A stretch of DNA of 64,000 bases from a virus (IMGVR_UViG_3300021963_000003:1-64000); one strand, 5' to 3'. Shown: positions 43,834-50,373, counted from the first letter of the stretch. Translations and numbers: made by a program. The notes: generated from the letters alone by a model not told the origin.

Positions 43834-44496
43834 CTATACGCTTTCTAACTCCATCTTTTTACCAAATATATCAGATTGCCTAACTGTAAAATATTCTACA
43901 TCTTCAATCTTATTTATAAAATTTGAGTTCTTAGCAAGTACTACCGTATCACCCTGCTTTACGTCCAATTCTTTTTGATTCAACAAGGGCTTGCCAATAT
44001 AAGAAAGCTTCGCAAACTTGACAGACTTCTTCTTTTGAATTGAAGTGACAAGACCCGCGCCGCTTAGTGTCGCCTGTATCGTGCGACCCCCGACCTCCAC
44101 GCTCTCAAACTCTTCCTCCTCTTCAACAATCTGACTACATAAAGTCCACCCTCCAACAGGTAATATATTGCCGTCCCTAACAACACAAAAAATCCAATAG
44201 TAAGGTACTTTATAACTATTGCCGTATACACAATTTGTTTCATCTGACGTAGTTAAATAATGAAAATAAACTTTGTCTCCAACTCTCACCTCCTGCTCTA
44301 TCTCAAAGCCTTCCTCGTTGTAGCACTTGCCTTGCGGGATAGCCTCGACTATACCATAAATTCTTGCGTGATGTGTTGGGTTAAAAAGAGGGTCAATAAA
44401 CACCTCTAAACTTCCGTGTTTGTAGGTCGAGTCTAATGCCTCCTCAACGCGTACGATGACAGCATTTACTGCTGATTGCTTGATGTTGTAGTTCAT
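43834..44496 (-). CDS. GroES-like co-chaperonin candidate
   Basis: This encodes 220 residues from MNYNIKQSAVNAV. It appears as two GroES-type beta barrels in tandem. The first (EQEVRVGDKVYFHYLTTSDE followed by WIFCVVRDGNILPVGGWTLC) and the second (LDVKQGDTVVLAKNSNFINK followed by VEYFTVRQSDIFGKK) each have the GDxVxF/L ... xxxVRxxDIxG pattern. Phage co-chaperonins help fold the capsid protein with host GroEL, and this gene heads the head module. A start 33 codons upstream is possible. I chose this ATG because a promoter core (TAACTTTG) lies at 44526-44533, inside that extension. The function is inferred. Confidence 0.6.
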   Translation of the reverse strand: MNYNIKQSAVNAVIVRVEEALDSTYKHGSLEVFIDPLFNPTHHARIYGIVEAIPQGKCYNEEGFEIEQEVRVGDKVYFHYLTTSDETNCVYGNSYKVPYYWIFCVVRDGNILPVGGWTLCSQIVEEEEEFESVEVGGRTIQATLSGAGLVTSIQKKKSVKFAKLSYIGKPLLNQKELDVKQGDTVVLAKNSNFINKIEDVEYFTVRQSDIFGKKMELESV

Positions 44497-44525
44497 CTTA
44501 TTAATTATTGTCTGGTTTGTAAATT

Positions 44526-44533
44526 CAAAGTTA
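44526..44533 (-). promoter_or_regulatory. -7 promoter element for the leftward (late) operon
   Basis: The minus strand reads TAACTTTG, matching TAnnTTTG, 29 bp upstream of the GroES-like ATG. A TTG occurs only about 12 nt upstream, closer than the usual spacing, so the -33 match is poor. Confidence 0.5.
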
Positions 44534-44888
44534 TATAATATTTCCCAATATATCCACCATACTTTGCGTCTAAGCAACTTAAATAGTTTAGACAATAGAT
44601 TGCCTTAAGTTTGTTTTTTAGTAGCGTAGGGTTGTCGAAAAAGGGTTATATATATTATCCGACACCAACCAAATGAAAACGACAAACGACATTTATTTAC
44701 CGAGTGGGGTCAACTTCCTTAATCCAAATTCCAAAATTCCTAGGACATTTAGATAGTTGTCTAATTAACTAATTCTATACTTAGCCATTTTGCTAATTAG
44801 TTGTTTAGCTAACTATATATTTAGTCAATCATCTAACCAAAAGAAAAACTATGTTACCATATATTAGAAAGGAAATCTATATTTCTAT

Positions 44889-44905
44889 TGTATCATTGTG
44901 ATACA
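44889..44905. repeat. 7-bp palindromic hairpin
   Basis: TGTATCA TTG TGATACA is a perfect 7-bp inverted repeat with a 3-nt loop. It may be a protein-binding site or an RNA hairpin. Confidence 0.8.
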
Positions 44906-44923
44906 TTATATATTAGTAGGGAA

Positions 44924-44967
44924 ATGTGGCTCTATGTCGTTTAAAGGGGGATAATCCCCTTCCACAT
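44924..44967. repeat. Two-tier inverted repeat
   Basis: ATGTGG (44924-44929) pairs with CCACAT (44962-44967), and inside it AAGGGG (44944-44949) pairs with CCCCTT (44956-44961). Both stems are perfect. Confidence 0.75.
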
Positions 44968-45120
44968 ACCCTTTATATAACAAAACCCGCATTAACTGTA
45001 TTATGTAGGTGTTTATCCTACATCCATTTTAAGCCACCATATCTTTGATTTAAGAGACTTTACCCCTCTAAATGTCCAATCATAAGGGCTATGTCAAGAT
45101 AATTGTTTACACGCAATTTC

Positions 45121-45188
45121 AGTACTTTATTACCGATTATTTCCCTTATACATATAGTATATAAAGGGGAGTTTCTTGATAAAGTACT
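45121..45188. repeat. 10-bp inverted repeat with nested stem
   Basis: AGTACTTTAT (45121-45130) and ATAAAGTACT (45179-45188) are perfect inverted repeats. Inside, CCCTTATA (45143-45150) can pair with TATAAAGGG (45160-45168) with one bulged A. A large cruciform or RNA hairpin is possible. Confidence 0.8.
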
Positions 45189-45227
45189 ATTTCGCTATAA
45201 ATCTGTTGTACTATTCTAATAAAATGG

Positions 45228-45259
45228 GTATTTCGTCGACACATTCCTGTATTTCGTCG
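45228..45259. repeat. 11-bp direct repeat
   Basis: GTATTTCGTCG occurs at 45228-45238 and 45249-45259, 21 bp apart (two helical turns). This is typical for side-by-side protein binding just upstream of the rightward promoter. Confidence 0.6.
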
Positions 45260-45288
45260 CTATTCTATGATATTATTATTGCTATGTA

Positions 45289-45318
45289 TTGTATAAATAA
45301 AAAGGTTTAGTACATTTG
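45289..45318 (+). promoter_or_regulatory. Bacteroidota-type promoter of the structured RNA
   Basis: TTG (45289-45291), 19 nt, then TACATTTG (45311-45318). This is an exact match to the -33/-7 consensus of the phylum's primary sigma factor. Transcription would start near 45324, inside or just before the first hairpin of the RNA, and could read on into the anti-restriction gene. Confidence 0.85.
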
Positions 45319-45320
45319 TA

Positions 45321-45735
45321 ATGTCGAACGAGACATATGGTTGCCACTACTTGAGTGGTGCAAAGGATAAGGGGGCTGAGGTGTAAATTAAGCGGGTTTC
45401 GTACCTAGCTGAGGAACGCTGATAAAGTAGGGTGTAAGTACTCGAAAAAGTCACACAGGTTTAGAGCCAACGCCCCCCGATAGTATGCTTAAAGCGTTCT
45501 TTGATTTATTGACTTATAAGTTATAAGCGTCACAGCCACGAAACGGCTGACTCCACAGGTAGATAGGGGACACCCCGCACCTGTACGCACTGAACTCCTG
45601 TGTTGTCGAGAGGTAGTCTAGCTTACTAGACGGACAAAGCCAAACCGCAACACTAACCGCAAGGTAGTTGACCCGAAAGCGTAGCAACGAATAGATTGGA
45701 TGCAGGGCGGTTCGATTCCGTCCCTATTCGCTACA
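45321..45735 (+). ncRNA. Ornate structured RNA candidate, ~415 nt
   Basis: No open frame covers this block, and base composition is more GC-rich than the flanks. Perfect or near-perfect stems seen by eye: ATGTC/GACAT (45321-45336), CCACT/AGTGG (45344-45358), GGGGGC/GCCCCC closing about 100 nt (45371-45376 with 45472-45477), CTTATAA/TTATAAG (45513-45527), CAGCC/GGCTG (45533-45549), ACAGGT/ACCTGT with GGGG/CCCC nested (45555-45584), GTGTTG/CAACAC (45600-45653) enclosing GTCTAG CTTA CTAGAC (45616-45631), and the T-arm hairpin at the end. It could be a free RNA or a long leader of the ArdC operon. No family was recognised, and it is shorter than GOLLD or ROOL. Confidence 0.75.
45681..45734 (+). 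ncRNA. tRNA-like acceptor plus T-arm hairpin
   Basis: GTAG, a 3-nt bulge, CGAATAG on the 5' side pair with CTATTCG CTAC on the 3' side (11 bp). Inside, after a 10-nt one-sided bulge ATTGGATGCA, GGGCGG TTCGATT CCGTCC forms a 6-bp stem with the canonical T-loop sequence TTCGATT. Only an acceptor-like stem and T-arm are present, so it is not a complete tRNA. It resembles the 3' part of a tmRNA. Confidence 0.7.
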
Positions 45736-45758
45736 CAACAATGTGTAAATATATCGAT

Positions 45759-45776
45759 TCGGTCTAGGTTAACCGA
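45759..45776 (+). promoter_or_regulatory. Hairpin before the anti-restriction gene
   Basis: TCGGT CTAGGTTA ACCGA, a 5-bp stem, ends 12 bp before the ArdC ATG at 45789. It could tune translation of the first early gene. Confidence 0.4.
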
Positions 45777-45788
45777 TACATTAAAGCT

Positions 45789-46742
45789 ATGGCAACATAC
45801 ACAAAAACAGAAAAATTAACTCAGTCGCAAATCATTGACAGCATCAACGACAGGGTAATCGCAGGACTACAGGACAAGGGACTTAGTTGGTTCAAACCAT
45901 TTAAGGACGGCGTAACAGGTAGCTTTCAAGCTCTCTCCGCATATGGCAGGGCTTACAAGGGTTGGAATCAATTTATCCTTTCGTCTATTGCTTTAGAGCG
46001 CGGCTGGGTCAACAAGTGGTACACCTTTGCACATATCCAAAAATGCGAGGGCTACATTAATAAAGGCGAGTCAGGTACTAACATCTTTATGTGGCAAATA
46101 AGCTACGCAGTTGAGCGTAACGGAAAGACCACGTTTTACCCTGTGTTAGCGAGCGTACCTGACGCCGACAAGAAAGACGCTAAGAAAGTATTCTACCTTA
46201 AGCAGTGGAAAGTATGGTCTATATCACAGACTAACATACCACACAGCACACCTAACCTGCCTGTGACAGAGGAAGAGACGGAGCTTGACTCCCACGCAGA
46301 CGCTGAGGCTATCCTGCAGGGTTGGGGCAAGGTTGTCCCTACCAAGCACACGAATCAAGGGCGGGCTTATTACTCCCCGTCTGCTGACTTTATCCATATG
46401 CCTGAAAAGACATCTAAGATGTGGCAGTCAAGCGGTGACTATTACAAGGTATTCTTTCACGAGGCTATCCACAGCACAGGTCACAAGTCTAGACTTAACC
46501 GCCTTGAGGAGACCGCGCGATTTGGTAACGAGGAGTACAGCAAAGAGGAACTAGTGGCGGAACTTGGAGCGTTGTACCTAGAGACTATCACAGGAATCGA
46601 TTGCCTAGTGGACGACTTCAAGAACAGCCAAGCATACATCAACGGATGGATTAAGGCAATCGCTAACGACAAGAACCTTATAATGCAGGCATCTAAGAAA
46701 TCACAAGAGGCTGTAGCTTTAATATTATCTAACGTAAACTAA
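45789..46742 (+). CDS. ArdC-type anti-restriction protein
   Basis: This encodes 317 residues. The N-terminal half (residues about 8-150, RVIAGLQDKGLSWFKPFKDG, then GYINKGESGTNIFMWQISY) fits the ssDNA-binding ArdC N-terminal domain. The C-terminal half has a zincin site, VFFHEAIHSTGHKSRLNRLE near residue 224 and EELVAELGALYLE as the third-ligand helix. ArdC proteins protect entering DNA from host restriction. It is the first early gene after the structured RNA, in keeping with a role at entry. Confidence 0.9.
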   Translation: MATYTKTEKLTQSQIIDSINDRVIAGLQDKGLSWFKPFKDGVTGSFQALSAYGRAYKGWNQFILSSIALERGWVNKWYTFAHIQKCEGYINKGESGTNIFMWQISYAVERNGKTTFYPVLASVPDADKKDAKKVFYLKQWKVWSISQTNIPHSTPNLPVTEEETELDSHADAEAILQGWGKVVPTKHTNQGRAYYSPSADFIHMPEKTSKMWQSSGDYYKVFFHEAIHSTGHKSRLNRLEETARFGNEEYSKEELVAELGALYLETITGIDCLVDDFKNSQAYINGWIKAIANDKNLIMQASKKSQEAVALILSNVN

Positions 46743-46784
46743 TCTAAAACCTTGCGGAGTACAGGTCAACCGCTAACTAAAATC

Positions 46785-46973
46785 ATGACTAAAATTATCT
46801 TATCAATCGTAGCGGTAGCGTTTACTTTACTTTACATCTTTTGTGCATTTGTATCTTGGGACTTAGGTGTCCTAGCCCACACCACAGAGGGCTGTCGCAT
46901 AGGCTTTGTTTTATCAGGTCTATTCCTGTCAAGCATTGGAACTATTATATACTCAGAAACTCAAGAATCATAA
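46785..46973 (+). CDS. Small membrane protein, two segments
   Basis: This encodes 62 residues from MTKIILSIVAVAF. Two hydrophobic segments (residues about 4-24 and 38-55) are joined by a polar loop. A longer start 11 codons upstream is possible, but it lacks the A-rich sequence that precedes this ATG. Its stop overlaps the next start (TAATG), and an envelope-modifying or host-takeover role is inferred only. Confidence 0.6.
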   Translation: MTKIILSIVAVAFTLLYIFCAFVSWDLGVLAHTTEGCRIGFVLSGLFLSSIGTIIYSETQES

Positions 46974-47104
46974 TGAGAAAGCTATTTAATCTAATCAAAG
47001 AAATCTACCAAACAGATAAACAAGGCTTATATTTTATGGTAGCGTGGGCGGTAATGTTCTACGTATTGTATTGGCTTATCTTACCTATAATTAGGGGCGT
47101 GTAG
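46973..47104 (+). CDS. Small single-span membrane protein, 43 residues
   Basis: This encodes MRKLFNLIKEIYQTDKQGLY followed by FMVAWAVMFYVLYWLILPII and RGV. It has an amphipathic N-terminus and one transmembrane helix. It is coupled to the gene before by TAATG. The function is unknown. Confidence 0.6.
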   Translation: MRKLFNLIKEIYQTDKQGLYFMVAWAVMFYVLYWLILPIIRGV

Positions 47105-47123
47105 GTTCACGTTCCACTATCAT

Positions 47124-47163
47124 CTTTAACCTCACGATGTATAGGCAATCGTTATATTATATT
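47124..47163 (+). promoter_or_regulatory. Repeated early leader, copy 1
   Basis: CTTTAACCTCACGATGTATA then GGCAATCGTTATATTATATT lead directly to the ATG at 47164. CACGAT/ATCG-type bases can form a short hairpin (CGAT ... ATCG) with GTATAGGCA in the loop. Near-identical copies lie before the genes at 47716, 48266 and 49213. The apparent start MYRQS inside it is probably not used. Confidence 0.75.
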
Positions 47164-47376
47164 ATGGAATATTGGAAAGTTATTGAAGGAAATCACAACA
47201 CCCACACCGATGGGCTAAGTTTTGCAGAGGCAAGCAATCTTGCAATGGAATTAAATGATGATTTCCCAAACAAATTTTATTGTCCGTTTCCCGACCCCGA
47301 CTACAGAGAACCACAACAACTGCGTTTCGTTCCAAGAGGTACGATGGATGGATGGGAAGACCAATTTGATTATTAA
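47164..47376 (+). CDS. Hypothetical early protein, 70 residues
   Basis: The start ATG follows the repeated leader and gives MEYWKVIEGNHNTHTDGLSF. The protein is acidic and aromatic (FYCPFPDPDYREPQQLRFVP), with no recognised domain. It may be a small adaptor or inhibitor. I would not assign more. Confidence 0.6.
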   Translation: MEYWKVIEGNHNTHTDGLSFAEASNLAMELNDDFPNKFYCPFPDPDYREPQQLRFVPRGTMDGWEDQFDY

Positions 47377-47394
47377 ACTTAAACAAAATACATT

Positions 47395-47670
47395 ATGAAA
47401 ACACCATTTGAACAAGCAGTTGAACAAGTTAGACAAGGTCGAATACAAGCACCCAAAGTATTAATGGGGAAAATGGATATGGATTACTTTGCCTATCAGC
47501 TAGTAGTCCATAAATATAATCTAGGAATTATGGCTATGGGGATGACGTGTACAGGCGTCAAGTTTACAGACATCAAGAAGTACTACGGACTCAAGGGTCG
47601 GTCAGCTAAGGCTTGTAAGCCTGAGATTGAAGAGTTATTTAATAAGTACAAATCAAGTTTAAATCAATAA
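47395..47670 (+). CDS. Hypothetical early protein, 91 residues
   Basis: The sequence MKTPFEQAVEQVRQGRIQAP is followed by a helical region and a Lys-rich C-terminus (LKGRSAKACKPEIEELFNKY). The K-x-x-D-I-K-K-Y-Y-G-L-K-G stretch suggests a small DNA-binding or HTH-type fold, but I do not recognise a family. It lies between two leader-bearing genes. Confidence 0.55.
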   Translation: MKTPFEQAVEQVRQGRIQAPKVLMGKMDMDYFAYQLVVHKYNLGIMAMGMTCTGVKFTDIKKYYGLKGRSAKACKPEIEELFNKYKSSLNQ

Positions 47671-47672
47671 AC

Positions 47673-47715
47673 CTTTAACCTCACGATGTATAGGCTAATC
47701 GTTGTATTATCTAAT
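47673..47715 (+). promoter_or_regulatory. Repeated early leader, copy 2
   Basis: TTTAACCTCACGATGTATAG, then GCTAATCGTTGTATTATCTA before ATG at 47716. Compared with copy 1 a T is inserted in the loop, while the ACGAT and ATCGT arms are kept, which suggests the stem is conserved. Confidence 0.75.
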
Positions 47716-48222
47716 ATGAGAACAATTGAAATTAACCTTTACAAGTTCGACGAACTTAATGAGCAGGCTCAAGCTAAAGCAATTAAAGCCCATCAAGAAA
47801 ATACCAATTATGATTGGTGGGATTCTATCGAGATTAATGCAGAAGAAAGCGGTGTTATTATAGAATCCTTTGACACAGACAAGGAAGACATAAGCGTATC
47901 ATTCAAGTGGGAGGCTCACGATGTAGCTAACGCTTTGGTTAAGTTTTGGGGAGCAGATAGCGACATAGGTAAGATATGTCAAACGTTCCTTGATAAAAGA
48001 AATGTATTATATAAAAAGTATGCGGGAGATGAGGCTAGTACATACAATGAGAAGTTGTATGAATCGGAAGATGAATTGGTGGATGATTTCCATGCCGACG
48101 TGTCCCATTACTTTCTTAAGCAATTAAAGAATGAGTTAGAATGGATTGAATCCGACGATTACGCAAGGGGATACCTAAGCGATATGGACTACGACTTTAT
48201 GGAAGACGGAACTGAATATTAA
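47716..48222 (+). CDS. Early protein with stability-system-like N-terminus
   Basis: This encodes 168 residues from MRTIEINLYKFDELNEQAQA, then KAIKAHQENTNYDWWDSIEI. The pattern LYKFDELxEQAxxKAIxxHxE...WW occurs in phage and mobile-element proteins annotated near toxin-antitoxin stability systems, but the function is not established. The rest is acidic and helical (YLSDMDYDFMEDGTEY at the end). A longer start 10 codons upstream would begin inside the repeated leader and is rejected. Confidence 0.6.
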   Translation: MRTIEINLYKFDELNEQAQAKAIKAHQENTNYDWWDSIEINAEESGVIIESFDTDKEDISVSFKWEAHDVANALVKFWGADSDIGKICQTFLDKRNVLYKKYAGDEASTYNEKLYESEDELVDDFHADVSHYFLKQLKNELEWIESDDYARGYLSDMDYDFMEDGTEY

Positions 48223-48223
48223 A

Positions 48224-48265
48224 CCTTTAACCTCACGATGTATAGGTCAATCGTTGTATTATATT
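48224..48265 (+). promoter_or_regulatory. Repeated early leader, copy 3
   Basis: CCTTTAACCTCACGATGTAT, then AGGTCAATCGTTGTATTATA precede ATG at 48266. Again ACGAT and ATCGT are conserved and the loop differs, as in copies 1 and 2. Confidence 0.75.
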
Positions 48266-48673
48266 ATGACTAGAGAAGAAGATATTTGGGCTTGCACTGA
48301 CTGCGGGCAATTGTACGGGCGTCACGATATGTGGTTTGAGGGCGAAATATGCGAGAAATGTTACGCAGAGATTAACTACGCTGTAGTAGACTACGACAAG
48401 ATGCAGTTGACTCTATGGTTTAAAAAAGAAGAGTTTGTCTTTGACTTAACCAATGGCGACATCGGGGACTTTTGGGACGGGTTCGAGACATCAGACGAGG
48501 AGGTCTATGACGTTAACTACCTTAAAGAAAAAGGATTCGATGACGGCGTCGAAGTATTCGGAACTTTCTTAGACGAAGACGGGTGTTTTAATATAGACAC
48601 ATCTAACTCATACTTTATTAATATCAAAGAAAGAATAGGAGACGAAAATAATTATCTAAACTACAGAAAATGA
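48266..48673 (+). CDS. Zinc-finger early protein, 135 residues
   Basis: The N-terminus MTREEDIWACTDCGQLYGRH, followed by DMWFEGEICEKCYAEI, contains two CxxC pairs (CTDC and CEKC), a likely zinc ribbon. The remainder is acidic (DIGDFWDGFETSDEEVYDVN). Protein-protein or nucleic-acid contact is possible. The start is fixed by the repeated leader. Confidence 0.65.
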   Translation: MTREEDIWACTDCGQLYGRHDMWFEGEICEKCYAEINYAVVDYDKMQLTLWFKKEEFVFDLTNGDIGDFWDGFETSDEEVYDVNYLKEKGFDDGVEVFGTFLDEDGCFNIDTSNSYFINIKERIGDENNYLNYRK

Positions 48674-48912
48674 AAGAGCAAATAAAGAACTTAAAGTCAA
48701 TGATTGACGCCTGCTACGCCTACGAGGGAGCAGAGCGGGACTCGTACAACTACCATACATACATCAAACAATTTGAAGGCATATTAGGTAGCGTATTATT
48801 TGAGAAGGTCTATACAGAATACCTTCAGCACCTTAAGGATAATTTTAAAATAGTTGAGTCAATATACAAAGACTCCGACGGACTAACATACAACTCACTA
48901 CAAGCAATATGA
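48670..48912 (+). CDS. Hypothetical early protein, 80 residues
   Basis: The sequence MKEQIKNLKSMIDACYAYEG and following is helical and acidic/aromatic. Its ATG overlaps the previous stop (ATGA) and its stop overlaps the next start (ATGA). No domain was recognised. Confidence 0.55.
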   Translation: MKEQIKNLKSMIDACYAYEGAERDSYNYHTYIKQFEGILGSVLFEKVYTEYLQHLKDNFKIVESIYKDSDGLTYNSLQAI

Positions 48913-49163
48913 ACAAGCAAATATTTAAGATAGGCAGGGCGGACGTAATCAAGTACTACGCCACCTCTCCAAGCGGTAAGCTAATCACACGCTACCAAGA
49001 GGACGACGGCTTTACGTCACATCGTTCAGTAATATCTAAGGTCGTGGAGGCTCTACCCGATTGGTACGACGAGGGGATGGTATACGTCCACATCGTATGC
49101 GAGGACAAGGGTATAGCTAAGGACATCGGCGTCAGACTACCTAAGTTCACGTACAACAATTAA
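48909..49163 (+). CDS. Hypothetical early protein, 84 residues
   Basis: MNKQIFKIGRADVIKYYATS, then SGKLITRYQEDDGFTSHRSV: a mixed alpha/beta pattern with the final segment VYVHIVCEDKGIAKDIGVRL. No family was recognised. It is translationally coupled to the gene before by ATGA. Confidence 0.55.
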   Translation: MNKQIFKIGRADVIKYYATSPSGKLITRYQEDDGFTSHRSVISKVVEALPDWYDEGMVYVHIVCEDKGIAKDIGVRLPKFTYNN

Positions 49164-49179
49164 TCCCACTAGCAACAAT

Positions 49180-49212
49180 AACCTCTCGATGTATAGGCAA
49201 TCGTATACTAAA
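49180..49212 (+). promoter_or_regulatory. Repeated early leader, copy 4 (diverged)
   Basis: AACCTCTCGATGTATAGGCA, then ATCGTATACTAAA before ATG at 49213. The core CGATGTATAGGCAATCG is kept, while the 3' extension differs from copies 1-3. Confidence 0.65.
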
Positions 49213-49479
49213 ATGAATGTAAGAGAAATGTTTGAGGGCAACGACGCCCAAATAAAGAACAGCTACGCCTACATAATCGGCAGGTTTGCGTATCGTCGGA
49301 TGTACACCAAGAACGAGACTCCAGAAGACCACGCAATTAAAAAGATTTGCGACATCTACTTTTATGCTCCTGAGATGATATCAGTCAAGCAGTTAGATTG
49401 GGTCATTAGGTACGCCACTAAGTTTAGGATTGAATATCCTATTACGTCGGCACAATCAGTGGTTTCGTCTACAAATTAG
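49213..49479 (+). CDS. Hypothetical early protein, 88 residues
   Basis: From MNVREMFEGNDAQIKNSYAY, then IIGRFAYRRMYTKNETPEDH, it is helical with a basic patch (FRIEYPITSAQSVV at the end). No recognised domain. The start codon is set by leader copy 4. Confidence 0.55.
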   Translation: MNVREMFEGNDAQIKNSYAYIIGRFAYRRMYTKNETPEDHAIKKICDIYFYAPEMISVKQLDWVIRYATKFRIEYPITSAQSVVSSTN

Positions 49480-49530
49480 GTAATATATTAAAACAAGTAC
49501 GTAAATTTAAATTCAACTAAACCAACAAAA

Positions 49531-49761
49531 ATGACAAATCAGAGAACAAAGATTATCGACTGCATCATGGAATGCACTCTACCCGAGACACAAGCACACT
49601 CAATTGATTCAATAGCTAGGATGTACACCGACGACCTAGTGGATGTACTTATCACTGAGTATTATCTTTTGCGTGAGCAATACGACAATTTAATAATCAA
49701 ATCAAACGAGGACTCTCAGAAACTTTTAGATAAGATAGAGCAACTCAATTCAAGGCTATGA
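49531..49761 (+). CDS. Hypothetical early protein, 76 residues
   Basis: MTNQRTKIIDCIMECTLPET followed by helices ending EDSQKLLDKIEQLNSRL, coiled-coil-like. The ATG is preceded by A-rich sequence (CCAACAAAA), the usual start context here. It overlaps the next gene by ATGA. Confidence 0.55.
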   Translation: MTNQRTKIIDCIMECTLPETQAHSIDSIARMYTDDLVDVLITEYYLLREQYDNLIIKSNEDSQKLLDKIEQLNSRL

Positions 49762-50096
49762 TGCACACACTAGACGGGATGTTTGAGAATCCAATGGATG
49801 ACTTGAACAAGATTTTAAAGGATTTAAATATTAAAAAAACAAGAGGAGTAATGACAAAATTAGTATTATATATTAATCCATTTATTTGTACGATAGCTAT
49901 ATCGGCTAGGATTAATAAGGTAGAGGAGCGTTCGGTTACCGACTACAATCCATTTGACTACCCAAGCGTGTCTTATTTCTCTTTGGCAGACAGGACATTT
50001 AAGTTAACAGTGGATTATAACGACTCCTTTGAGGTACTTGTAGAAGACCACGACGATGGAACGGCTCAACCTATGACAATCAAGTACGTAAAATGA
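49758..50096 (+). CDS. Hypothetical early protein, 112 residues
   Basis: The first 20 residues are hydrophilic, then MTKLVLYINPFICTIAISAR is hydrophobic and may be a beta strand or membrane-associated. The C-terminal half is beta-rich (LADRTFKLTVDYNDSFEVLV). No known domain. It overlaps neighbours by ATGA on both sides. Confidence 0.5.
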   Translation: MMHTLDGMFENPMDDLNKILKDLNIKKTRGVMTKLVLYINPFICTIAISARINKVEERSVTDYNPFDYPSVSYFSLADRTFKLTVDYNDSFEVLVEDHDDGTAQPMTIKYVK

Positions 50097-50185
50097 AGAA
50101 AGATAACACCTATTCAGAACTAATAGAATGTGTCGTGGCTATATTCTTTGTGGCACTTGCATACTATGTAATTGTACTACTATAA
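50093..50185 (+). CDS. Tiny membrane protein, 30 residues
   Basis: MKKDNTYSELIECVVAIFFV then ALAYYVIVLL: one predicted transmembrane helix. It overlaps the upstream stop (ATGA). Real coding is supported by the ATGA coupling and position, but it is very short. Confidence 0.45.
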   Translation: MKKDNTYSELIECVVAIFFVALAYYVIVLL

Positions 50186-50199
50186 ACTAATCTAAACTT

Positions 50200-50373
50200 A
50201 TGAAAACATTACTAATAACGTCGGGGTTCACGTTCCTCGCATCACTTGTCGGTTGTTCTATTACAGAAGACCAAGCATTTAAGAATGACCTATGTGTCTT
50301 TGGGTTGATGTGTCTATTCTCGTTTATGTATGCGTCACACCTAGTCGGAACTAATAAACAAAATAGGAAATAA
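50200..50373 (+). CDS. Small lipoprotein or membrane protein, 57 residues
   Basis: MKTLLITSGFTFLASLVGCS is a signal-like stretch with LVGC as a possible lipobox; a second hydrophobic segment (LCVFGLMCLFSFMYASHLVG) follows. It could be a superinfection-exclusion or envelope protein, which is an inference. The preceding TCTAAACTT sits just before the ATG. Confidence 0.5.
   Translation: MKTLLITSGFTFLASLVGCSITEDQAFKNDLCVFGLMCLFSFMYASHLVGTNKQNRK

Larger units (their letters stand above)
44597..45310. other. Non-coding palindrome-rich block (possible origin or control)
   Basis: No credible gene is seen in these 700 bases. They hold AT-rich near-repeats of ctaattagttg and tagctaac type (44755-44840), four hairpins listed separately, and the direct repeat GTATTTCGTCG at 45228 and 45249 (21 bp apart). 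The block is flanked by a leftward and a rightward promoter. It may hold a replication origin or the switch between early and late transcription, which is an inference. Confidence 0.6.

Noticed and set aside
44497-44595. 33-codon N-terminal extension of the GroES-like protein
   Set aside because: A TAACTTTG promoter core lies inside it, and the barrel pattern begins after the later ATG.
45228-45259. CRISPR-like array
   Set aside because: Only two short copies with a 10-bp gap; no spacers of 26-40 bp and no cas genes in the genome.
45600-45734. Complete tRNA gene ending at the T-arm hairpin
   Set aside because: The T-loop and acceptor-like stem are present, but I found no 5' acceptor strand, D-arm and anticodon arm at the right distances.
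45321-45735. Group I intron, RNase P RNA or standard tmRNA
   Set aside because: No core sequences of these RNAs were seen, and there is no 5' GGGGCTG-type acceptor paired to the 3' end nor a tag frame.
47137-47163. Upstream start codon MYR... of the gene at 47164 (and the same at 47686, 48254 and 49189)
   Set aside because: The extra codons lie in the repeated leader, shared between unrelated genes, so the conserved part is nucleic acid rather than protein.
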